Assembly (NCBI GenBank): GCA_029287965.1
Contig: JARFQC010000119.1
Coordinates: 1-5,687 of the forward strand
Length of the DNA stretch: 5,687 nucleotides
From: Arenicellales bacterium
GTDB lineage: Bacteria > Pseudomonadota > Gammaproteobacteria > BMS3Bbin11
Direction of reading: 5' to 3'
The position numbers and the translations under genes are program-made. The notes beneath the pieces were generated by a model. The model saw nothing but the letters and a program-made list of their open reading frames with translations. It was not told where the DNA came from and ran no database searches. The number at the start of each line of letters is the position of its first letter. The first letter of the stretch is position 1. Shown here piece after piece: positions 1 through 5,203 of the stretch.

Positions 1-744
1 CCCCTGGTTGTCCGTGTGGCCGACGAGTATCAGCTTCAGGTTCTTCTGGGCCTGCATTAACCTGGATATCTCTTCCATTACCGGTTGCGATTCCGGTTTA
101 AGGTCAGCTTTACCCGGATCGAAATAGATACCGTACAAGGCGATGTGTCCGAACTCGGCCAGACCTTTCAACATCTCTTCCGCAACGACTGTCTTGTTAG
201 AAAGATCGCCAGACTCAATAACGGTGAACTGGATGCGCGGTTGGCGCTGCTTGTCCTGGCTCATCAGTACAACGGCATCAACCTGTCTGCCGTCAGTAAT
301 GCTGCGCGCGTTCAGGTAGCGGAAGTTGCCCGGATCGACAACCATCCCGGGCTGCGGCAATACCGATACACTGTTAGCGAAGCGCTCTCCACCGCATGAC
401 TTGTCATAGCACTTGTAGCCAACACGGAAACCCGCCTCCTCCAGCTTCTGGCGGTAATCCCGATACACCTCGGCCAGGCTTGCCCCGCTACGCCCTTCAT
501 AGGCGATCATCCGGATGCGACCCTTGATTGTTTCGCTATTCGATTTATCACCTGCCTGTTTTGCTAGCCCGTTATGCAGCCGGTATTCGTTGAAGCCAAG
601 GTCTTTGTAGCCAAGTATTACTGATCCTTCAAAGCGACCGATCGGTGCATAATCACTGCTGCCGGGTACATCTCCGTCCGCTGCCTGCGATGATGCGGAT
701 ACCGCCAACAACAGCATCAGCAATGCAGCTTTCACTCCCCTCAT
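1..744 (-). CDS. DUF4892 / OmpA-family envelope protein, C-terminus cut by window edge
   Basis: I read 248 codons from an ATG at 744-742, with no stop before the left edge, so the C-terminus is missing. Residues 1-21 form a Sec signal peptide: basic MRGVK, a Leu/Met/Ala-rich core, and an Ala-rich cleavage zone around SSQAAD. No lipobox cysteine is present. Residues about 22-190 look like DUF4892, with the early stretch VPGSSDYAPIGRF followed by GSVILGY, and two cysteines (C112, C117) that could form a periplasmic disulfide. From about residue 199 an OmpA-like peptidoglycan-binding domain begins: the YFDPGKADLKPES strand, then LILVGHTDNQG, whose Asp in GHTD contacts diaminopimelate in this family. 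The conserved Arg and the last several dozen residues lie outside the window. GGAG at 757-754 lies nine bases before the ATG and supports this start. Export and wall anchoring are inferred from family; the role of DUF4892 is not known. The OmpA assignment is secure, DUF4892 somewhat less so. Confidence 0.88.
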   Translation of the reverse strand, partial: MRGVKAALLMLLLAVSASSQAADGDVPGSSDYAPIGRFEGSVILGYKDLGFNEYRLHNGLAKQAGDKSNSETIKGRIRMIAYEGRSGASLAEVYRDYRQKLEEAGFRVGYKCYDKSCGGERFANSVSVLPQPGMVVDPGNFRYLNARSITDGRQVDAVVLMSQDKQRQPRIQFTVIESGDLSNKTVVAEEMLKGLAEFGHIALYGIYFDPGKADLKPESQPVMEEISRLMQAQKNLKLILVGHTDNQG

Positions 745-1030
745 TGAACAAAACTCCAGATATTTCACTTTTATTTCAGACTAACATAATTACCGCAGAC
801 GCTTTAAGTGTGTACACAGGATCACCACCATGCGGCCGTTTTTTTTAGCGTAATTAGACGGCGAATCGGAAAAAAGCCTTTTATTTTCTCCTTCGATATG
901 TACAATCCGGCCATATTGCATGTGTTTCCCTAGGTCATTCTGCATGATCCATCACGGTTTGTTGTAGTGTCCTGCTTTACAGATTGCAATTTTTTTATTA
1001 ATTAATCGACACTTATATAGGTAATACAGA
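745..1030. promoter_or_regulatory. Divergent intergenic region with AT-rich cspA leader
   Basis: There is no convincing gene in these 286 bases. The left part carries the ribosome-binding site and presumably the promoter of the minus-strand OmpA-like gene. The right part, roughly 900-1030, is AT-rich and probably holds the cold-shock gene's 5' leader; cspA-type mRNAs in E. coli have leaders of more than 100 nt that act as thermosensors. A TACAAT at 901-906 could be a -10 box but has no good -35, so I do not assign a start site. AGGTAATACAGA directly before the ATG closely resembles what I recall of the E. coli cspA translation start region. Other visible structure is a 10-bp palindrome TGTGTACACA (809-818), an eight-T run near 840, and ATTAATTAAT (997-1006). 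None of these is assigned a function. Confidence 0.4.
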
Positions 1031-1234
1031 ATGGCAACAGGCACCGTAAAATGGTTCAACGAATCTAAAGGTTTCGGCTTTATCAGCCCTGATGATGGCA
1101 GCAAGGACGTATTCGTCCACTTCTCTTCCATTGAAGGCTCAGGCTTCAAAACCCTGGCAGAAGGCCAGGCCGTAAACTACGACGTAGAAGACGGCCCTAA
1201 AGGTCCTCAGGCTACCCGGGTAACCGGTTCCTAA
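1031..1234 (+). CDS. CspA-family cold-shock protein
   Basis: The product is a 67-residue single cold-shock domain, the usual length for the family. It is a five-strand OB-fold that binds single-stranded RNA and DNA in the cytoplasm and melts mRNA secondary structure. Nucleic-acid-binding signatures are intact: W8-F9, RNP1 KGFGFI (13-18) and RNP2 VFVHF (27-31), with aromatic F15, F17, F28, H30 and F31 in the expected places. The ATG at 1031 follows AGG (1019-1021) at nine bases. It is monocistronic: divergent from the OmpA-like gene, and followed 26 bases after its stop by a strong hairpin terminator. Many gammaproteobacteria carry several csp paralogues, not all cold-induced, so I give no specific symbol (cspA, cspD, cspE or capB are all possible). 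Cold induction is inferred only from the AT-rich leader. Confidence 0.96.
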   Translation: MATGTVKWFNESKGFGFISPDDGSKDVFVHFSSIEGSGFKTLAEGQAVNYDVEDGPKGPQATRVTGS

Positions 1235-1258
1235 GGAACTTGCTGTACAGGTTGTAGG

Positions 1259-1287
1259 AAAAAGCCCCGCTTGCGGGGCTTTTTTTA
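1259..1287. terminator. Rho-independent terminator, probably bidirectional
   Basis: AAAGCCCCG (1261-1269) pairs perfectly with CGGGGCTTT (1274-1282) around a CTTG tetraloop closed by G-C, a stable loop type. On the plus strand it is followed by T's at 1280-1286, giving a classic terminator for the cold-shock gene. On the minus strand the complementary A-run at 1259-1263 supplies a five-U tail, so the same hairpin can end the aldo/keto reductase transcript, whose stop lies about 20 bases away. The plus direction is strong; the minus direction is plausible. Confidence 0.92.
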
Positions 1288-1307
1288 TGTCCGCTAATTT
1301 CTCCGCA

Positions 1308-2243
1308 TCATAAATCAGCAAAATAGCTGATCATGCGCTGACGCTGGTCCGCGTCCGGCAACCTGCCATAACCTGCAGCCATATTGTCGCGCATGTGCTT
1401 AACCTTCGAGGTACCCGGTATAACGCAGGTGACGGCAGGATCAGCCAGGACAAACTTCAGGAAAAACTGTCCCCAGCTGCTGCAGTCAAACTCGCCTGCC
1501 CAGCCGGGCAGCGCCTTGCCCCTGACGCGCTGGAATAGATCGCCGCGCTGATAGGGACGGTTGATCAATGTCGCAATGCCCCGTTCGGCGGCCAGCGGTA
1601 GAATGAAATTCTCCGCTTCCCGGTTCGCCAGGCTGTAACTGAACTGGACAAAATCCAGTGCTTCGCTTTCCATGATGCGGGTCAGTTCGGCATGATTGTA
1701 GCCGCGGTGAGTCGTGATGCCGATATAACGGATCCGGCCTGCCTGCTTCCAGTCCCGCAGCGTCTCCAGGTGCACCTGCCAGTCAACCAGGTTGTGAATC
1801 TGCATCAGGTCGATGACCGGAACGCCGAGTAGCTGTTGCGATGTCTGCATCTGCTCGATGCCGCGCTGCCTGCCTTCGGTCCAGACTTTCGTTGCAGTAA
1901 ACAGGTTGCCGTGCTGGTTGACGCCTGGCAGCAGCTGACCGAGCACGTACTCGGCTGAGCCGTACATCGGTGACGTATCGATCACTGCACCGCCCTGGTC
2001 GAAAAAGACCTGCAGCACGTTGCGCAGCCTGTCGTGTGCGGCAGCATCGTCTCCTGCATCGAAGGTGCGCGAAGTACCCAGCCCGACCACGGGCAGCAGC
2101 TCTCCGCTGGACGGAATAGCCCGTTTGATCACTGTCCTGTCACGCTCCTGCATTGCCAGTGACGGCAGCCCTGCCGTAAGGCCAAGGGCACCCAGTACGC
2201 CGATGAATCGACGGCGACCCGGTTTTACTGTTTTATCGTCCAT
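1308..2243 (-). CDS. Aldo/keto reductase with twin-arginine (Tat) export signal
   Basis: A 311-residue NAD(P)H-dependent carbonyl reductase of the aldo/keto reductase TIM-barrel superfamily. The catalytic tetrad is complete: D89 and Y94 in VIDTSPMYGSAE, K119 in ATKVW, H150 in MQIHN. A C-terminal IPGTSKVKHMRDN (275-287) matches the cofactor-phosphate-binding segment. The N-terminus reads GRRRFIG (9-15), then a hydrophobic stretch to about residue 30, ending SLA: a Tat signal with the twin-Arg motif, implying folded export with cofactor already bound. The reading frame stays open 28 codons further upstream, but ATG 2243 is chosen: AGGAGG (2258-2253) sits nine bases before it, the ATG overlaps the stop of the upstream transporter gene (TGATG), and this start puts the Tat motif at the very N-terminus. 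The substrate cannot be read from sequence. Fold and active site are certain; export is likely. Confidence 0.93.
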   Translation of the reverse strand: MDDKTVKPGRRRFIGVLGALGLTAGLPSLAMQERDRTVIKRAIPSSGELLPVVGLGTSRTFDAGDDAAAHDRLRNVLQVFFDQGGAVIDTSPMYGSAEYVLGQLLPGVNQHGNLFTATKVWTEGRQRGIEQMQTSQQLLGVPVIDLMQIHNLVDWQVHLETLRDWKQAGRIRYIGITTHRGYNHAELTRIMESEALDFVQFSYSLANREAENFILPLAAERGIATLINRPYQRGDLFQRVRGKALPGWAGEFDCSSWGQFFLKFVLADPAVTCVIPGTSKVKHMRDNMAAGYGRLPDADQRQRMISYFADL

Positions 2244-2258
2244 CAGACTTGTCCTCCT
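2241..2258 (-). promoter_or_regulatory. Internal ribosome-binding site and TGATG coupling junction
   Basis: On the minus strand the last codons of the transporter gene (I-G-G-Q-V-stop) also encode an AGGAGG Shine-Dalgarno sequence at 2258-2253. The transporter's TGA (2245-2243) shares its A with the ATG of the reductase (2243-2241). This one-base overlap with a strong internal site is the usual arrangement for translational coupling, and it decides the reductase start. Confidence 0.85.
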
Positions 2259-3547
2259 ATACTGTTGTCCTGTCTGCCCGCAAGGATCTGCTGGCGTCTG
2301 CCCAGCCGCCAGGCCAGTGCGGCCCACAGCAGCGCGACCGGCACGGCGATCATGGCGATGCCTGACAAACCTATGCCCAGCCCCCGCAATCCGGTATAGA
2401 TCCAGGCACTGACAGCATCACCGGTACGGTAGACCACGGTATCATTGAAATTCTTGGCCTTGTACTTTTCTTCACGCCCGAGTACCACATACAGCATTTC
2501 CCTGGCTGGCCGCATAACGGCATAGTTACCCGCCCGCCTGATCACCTGCACGACGACGAGCACAGCCAGCGTCGGTTCAATGCTCAGCGCCAGGAAACCT
2601 GCTGCCAGCAGCAGCGGAACCAGCGCCAGCGTCCAGGCAATGCCCAGCCAGCGTATCAGCCGCCCTGTCAGGAATACCTGGATGATGACCGTCAGGGCAT
2701 TGACGGCAAAATCCATCACGGCAAACACGGTCGTGCGCTGTGCCGGATCGCTGAACGTGTCGCGTATTATCTGTGCCTGCTGGAAATACAGAAATGTCGC
2801 CAGCATGGTGAACATGAGCATCAGCAGGGCAATGCCCAGCAGGTAAGGCGATTCAATGACCAGCCGTATGCCCGCCAGGATGCTGCCTCCCAGCGGCTGG
2901 TCGGATGACCCGGCCTGTCCGGCCTCCTCGCGCTGACGGACATGCCCGTCCCCCAGTTGCCTGATGCAGTAGATCGCGATGCCGAGAAACGCCGCCGACA
3001 CGGGCAGCAGGTTGGCAGTGCCCAGGACCTGCACCAGGCTGCCGGCTATCAAAGGCCCGCTGAGTGCACCGGCCGTTCCCCCCGCTGCAATCAGGCCGAA
3101 CAGCCTGCCGGCCTGCTCATCATCGAAAATATCGACCATGAAGCTCCAGAACACCGACACCACGAACAGGTTGAACACACTCACCCAGATAAAAAATGCC
3201 CGCGCCACCCAGGCATGATCGAGGCCGCTTTTAAACAGCACGAAGAACAGCAGCAGGTTGATGATGAAGAACAGGTAGACATAAGGCAGAAATTGCCTGC
3301 GTGGGAAACGGGATGTCAGCCAGCCGAACAAGGGCACAGCGGCAAGCATCGCAAAGAAGGTTCCGGTGAACAGCCACTGCAGGTTCTCGACACCACCGGC
3401 AATGCCCATTTCATCGCGCAGCGGCCGCAGGATGTAATAGCTGCACAACAATGAGAAAAAGTATATGAAAGCCCATAGCAGGGTCTTCAGCTCGTCGCTT
3501 CGGCAATTGAGCAGACCCGTCAGGAAATTGCGCCGATTGTCTGTCAC
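2243..3547 (-). CDS. MFS-type transporter of the nucleotide-translocase-like (Npt1/Npt2, COG3202-like) group
   Basis: A 434-residue inner-membrane protein with about 12 hydrophobic segments: six between roughly 22 and 197, a hydrophilic loop (198-220) containing HVRQREEAGQ, then six more between about 230 and 415. Two stretches resemble the ATP/ADP translocase superfamily: SYYILRPLRDEMG (36-48) after helix 1, and MRPAREMLYVVLGREEKYK (345-363) followed by VVYRTGDAVSAW (371-382), comparable to the KEMAYIPL and GKS segments of rickettsial and plastid carriers as I recall them. Matching lysines appear as Arg or Asp here, so ATP/ADP exchange should not be assumed. The start is GTG at 3547-3545: it is the first possible start codon after the in-frame stop at 3604-3602, with GAGGGG 10 to 15 bases upstream. 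It is the first gene of an operon with the exported aldo/keto reductase. Transporter identity is firm; substrate is unknown. Confidence 0.88.
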   Translation of the reverse strand: MTDNRRNFLTGLLNCRSDELKTLLWAFIYFFSLLCSYYILRPLRDEMGIAGGVENLQWLFTGTFFAMLAAVPLFGWLTSRFPRRQFLPYVYLFFIINLLLFFVLFKSGLDHAWVARAFFIWVSVFNLFVVSVFWSFMVDIFDDEQAGRLFGLIAAGGTAGALSGPLIAGSLVQVLGTANLLPVSAAFLGIAIYCIRQLGDGHVRQREEAGQAGSSDQPLGGSILAGIRLVIESPYLLGIALLMLMFTMLATFLYFQQAQIIRDTFSDPAQRTTVFAVMDFAVNALTVIIQVFLTGRLIRWLGIAWTLALVPLLLAAGFLALSIEPTLAVLVVVQVIRRAGNYAVMRPAREMLYVVLGREEKYKAKNFNDTVVYRTGDAVSAWIYTGLRGLGIGLSGIAMIAVPVALLWAALAWRLGRRQQILAGRQDNSIGGQV

Positions 3548-3677
3548 AGTGCTGTCACCCCTCTTCTTCCCGGAGTCATAACCGGATAGCGCCCTGATCG
3601 CTCACGGTCCGGACTTGATTATTCGCCATGATCGCCGGATGCTTGCTAGTCCGCTAGTTCACCAGGCCAGCTCTGAC
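3548..3677. promoter_or_regulatory. Divergent promoter region between the transporter operon and arfB
   Basis: This 130-base gap must contain start signals for both directions. On the minus strand AATAAT (3623-3618) matches five of six -10 bases, about 70 bases before the GTG, but no good -35 lies at the right distance. On the plus strand TTGATT (3615-3620) could be a -35 for arfB with only a poor -10 (GATGCT, 3638-3643). A tandem repeat GCTAGTCC/GCTAGTTC occupies 3645-3660. All of this is weak. Confidence 0.3.
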
Positions 3678-4094
3678 ATGCCGCGCATCAATGATCAAAT
3701 CGATATCCCCGATGCTGAAATAGAAATCACCGCAATCCGTGCCCGCGGTGCCGGCGGTCAGAACGTCAACAAGGTATCGTCGGCCATACACTTGCGCTTC
3801 GATGTAAGGCACTCTTCATTGCCGGATGCCGTCAAGCAGCGCCTGCTTGATTGTGATGACCGGCGCATCAGCAAGGATGGCATCGTAGTCATCAAGGCGC
3901 AGCGCTTTCGAACGCAGGAGAAAAACCGCGACGATGCCCTGGAGCGCCTGAAAACCCTCGTTCGAGATGCGACGAAAACGTACAAGAAACGTAAGCCGAC
4001 CCGGCCGACAGCCGGCTCGAGAAAACGGCGCATGGACAGCAAAACCCGTCACGGCAACAAGAAGGACCTGCGCAAAAAGGTGCAGTTAGACTAG
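3678..4094 (+). CDS. arfB: Alternative ribosome-rescue factor B (peptidyl-tRNA hydrolase YaeJ)
   Basis: A 138-residue relative of release factors that enters stalled ribosomes lacking a stop codon and hydrolyses the peptidyl-tRNA. The catalytic GGQ lies at 26-28 within RARGAGGQNVNKVSSAIHL, the same position as in E. coli ArfB (140 residues) as I recall it. SKDGIVVIKAQRFRTQEKNR (65-84) and the PTRPT motif (107-111) are also family hallmarks. The tail from about residue 100 is very rich in Lys and Arg, as expected for the extension that occupies the empty mRNA channel. A TTG at 3615 would add 21 residues with no family counterpart; ATG 3678 is chosen because it places the IPDAE motif and the GGQ at the E. 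coli spacing, although its Shine-Dalgarno (AGG at 3663-3665) is weak and rather distant. No terminator follows; the convergent hydrolase gene ends 10 bases on. Confidence 0.95.
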   Translation: MPRINDQIDIPDAEIEITAIRARGAGGQNVNKVSSAIHLRFDVRHSSLPDAVKQRLLDCDDRRISKDGIVVIKAQRFRTQEKNRDDALERLKTLVRDATKTYKKRKPTRPTAGSRKRRMDSKTRHGNKKDLRKKVQLD

Positions 4095-4104
4095 CCGCCC
4101 GGCC

Positions 4105-4929
4105 TCAGAATGTAACGGCTTCACCGGGCTTTATGTCCAGTACCTTGATGTCCGCGCTGCCCAGGGCCTGCTTGAGCTGATCGGGATTTCCCTTGAGCAG
4201 GCCGAAGGTGCCGTAGTGTATGGGCAGTATCATCTTCGGCTTCATCAGTTCGGCCATGGCGAAGCCGGCGCTGCTGCCGTCCATGGTGAAATGCCCGCCG
4301 ATGCAGATCATGGCCAGGTCAGGCTCGTACATGCGGCCTATCAGCTGCATATCGCCGAAGACCCCGGTATCGCCGCTGTGATAGATACTGAAACCGTTTT
4401 CCATCTCGATCACGTAGCCCACCGGTGCACCGGCTGTCACAAGGTTCGGGGCCCCGTCGGCATGCTCATCCAGCACCAGCGATGAACTGTGTTCGGCAGG
4501 CACCATGTGGACCTTCACCTTGTCGCCGACCGGCATTATCGTGCCGCTCTTGTTCATGGCAATAATCTTGTCGGCATCGAGTTTCCCCAGCGCCGCCATC
4601 TGCCGGACCAGTTCTGCATTGGCCACGACTTTAGCGCCGGTCATGCCTGCCAGTTCACTGACATCCGCAACATGATCGAAATGACCATGCGTGATCAGGA
4701 TCAGGTCAACCTTTCCCAGTGCCGACAGGTCCTTGTATTTTTCCGGAGTTTTCGGGTTCTTTTTCAGGAACGGATCGATAACGATGACCTTTCCCTCGAC
4801 AGTCGTGATACGTGCGGTAGCATGACCCAGCCACAACACTTCGATGTCAGCGGCGAGAGCCCCTGGTGAAACAATCAGTGATGCAAGCAGTGCGATCAGG
4901 GACAGCAGTCGTTTACTGGATAAAAACAT
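4105..4929 (-). CDS. Exported metallo-beta-lactamase-fold hydrolase (UlaG/UPF0173-like, COG2220 type)
   Basis: A 274-residue metal-dependent hydrolase. Residues 1-26 are a Sec signal peptide: SSKR, then a Leu/Ile/Ala-rich core, then PGALA before ADIE. The mature part begins at once with the UPF0173/UlaG-like pattern VLWLGHATARI (H36) and IDPFL. Metal-site residues are all present: HGHFDH (H81, H83, D85, H86), AEHSSS (H147), SGDTG (D187) and LPIHYGT (H238). GGHFTMD (211-217) is a further conserved-looking segment. Cytoplasmic relatives act on lactones, phosphoesters or unknown substrates, so the reaction here cannot be named. The ATG at 4929 is well supported by GGAGG (4939-4935) five bases upstream. 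The gene is divergent from srkA and convergent with arfB, apparently monocistronic. No visible terminator follows before the end of arfB. Fold and export are confident, function open. Confidence 0.92.
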   Translation of the reverse strand: MFLSSKRLLSLIALLASLIVSPGALAADIEVLWLGHATARITTVEGKVIVIDPFLKKNPKTPEKYKDLSALGKVDLILITHGHFDHVADVSELAGMTGAKVVANAELVRQMAALGKLDADKIIAMNKSGTIMPVGDKVKVHMVPAEHSSSLVLDEHADGAPNLVTAGAPVGYVIEMENGFSIYHSGDTGVFGDMQLIGRMYEPDLAMICIGGHFTMDGSSAGFAMAELMKPKMILPIHYGTFGLLKGNPDQLKQALGSADIKVLDIKPGEAVTF

Positions 4930-4949
4930 GGTCTCCTCCGGTTGTTATT

Positions 4950-4990
4950 ATCGGCAGCTGGAATAATGAACTGCCGTAGCTGAATCGGCA
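4950..4990. repeat. Three copies of a TGCCG half-site upstream of the hydrolase gene
   Basis: ATCGGCA occurs at 4950-4956 and again at 4984-4990 in the same orientation, and CTGCCG lies inverted between them at 4971-4976. The first and middle copies form an inverted repeat CGGCAG-N13-CTGCCG (4952-4976); the middle and last form TGCCG-N9-CGGCA. The two pairings are mutually exclusive if folded in RNA. As DNA they could be operator half-sites. Short repeats like these can arise by chance. Confidence 0.4.
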
Positions 4991-4991
4991 A
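4963..4991 (-). promoter_or_regulatory. Candidate sigma70-type promoter for the exported hydrolase
   Basis: On the minus strand TTGCCG (4991-4986) and CATTAT (4968-4963) are separated by 17 bases and each matches four of six consensus bases. This would give a leader of about 25-30 nt before the ATG at 4929. The -10 lies between the arms of the CGGCAG/CTGCCG inverted repeat and the -35 overlaps the third half-site copy. Confidence 0.3.
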
Positions 4992-5185
4992 TAGACTTCA
5001 TCTTTGTCGCAACATTCAAGGGGTTAACCGGGCGAGATCGTCCACTCGATTCACGATATTGCAAAAAACACCTTGGCCATCCGGCATCGAAACACATACC
5101 CTTCCCGCTTGATTTTACGAGTCGGACTACCCGCTTACGCTGAATGACCATGCAAACAGGTATTCGCCGCGCATACACAGCACTG

Positions 5186-5203
5186 ATGAGCATAAGGAAT
5201 TGA
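5186..5203 (+). promoter_or_regulatory. Five-codon ORF overlapping the srkA start
   Basis: ATG at 5186 opens a tiny frame M-S-I-R-N ending in TGA (5201-5203). The TGA overlaps the TTG (5200-5202) that best starts srkA. An AAGGA at 5194-5198 lies inside it, only one base before the TTG and so too close to serve it in the normal way. It could be a reinitiation leader, a chance ORF, or the true srkA start in another frame if one base is missing here. Confidence 0.2.

Noticed and set aside
85..399. A 104-codon plus-strand frame
   Set aside because: It is the complement of the DUF4892/OmpA coding region, whose minus-strand frame is open through 744 bases with a signal peptide and the GHTDNQG motif.
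809..846. TGTGTACACA palindrome and the following T-run as a terminator
   Set aside because: The palindrome is separated from the T-run by about 20 unpaired bases and no stable stem abuts the T's; no gene ends here in the plus direction.
2244..2327. A 28-codon upstream extension of the aldo/keto reductase frame
   Set aside because: It lies inside the transporter gene in another frame, lacks a good ribosome site, and would bury the Tat motif 38 residues in. ATG 2243 has AGGAGG and the TGATG overlap.
2942..3454. A 170-codon plus-strand frame opposite the transporter gene
   Set aside because: Its His/Gln/Glu-rich composition is typical of the complement of membrane-protein codons; the transporter in the opposite strand has clear family motifs.
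3615..3677. A TTG start giving arfB 21 extra residues
   Set aside because: ATG 3678 reproduces the E. coli spacing to IPDAE and GGQ exactly; the extension has no family counterpart and falls in the divergent promoter region.
4001..4015. GC-rich hairpin CCGGC-CGACA-GCCGG within arfB as a possible internal terminator
   Set aside because: The stem is only five pairs, has no T-run after it, and codes for the conserved PTRPT region; coding constraint explains it.
4489..4869. A 126-codon plus-strand frame opposite the hydrolase gene
   Set aside because: Antisense shadow of a well-supported gene; no recognisable motif or ribosome-binding site.
4948..5193. An 81-codon minus-strand frame in the intergenic region upstream of the hydrolase gene
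   Set aside because: No ribosome-binding site or recognisable motif, and its 3' end overlaps the candidate promoter and half-site cluster; it may simply be a chance open frame.
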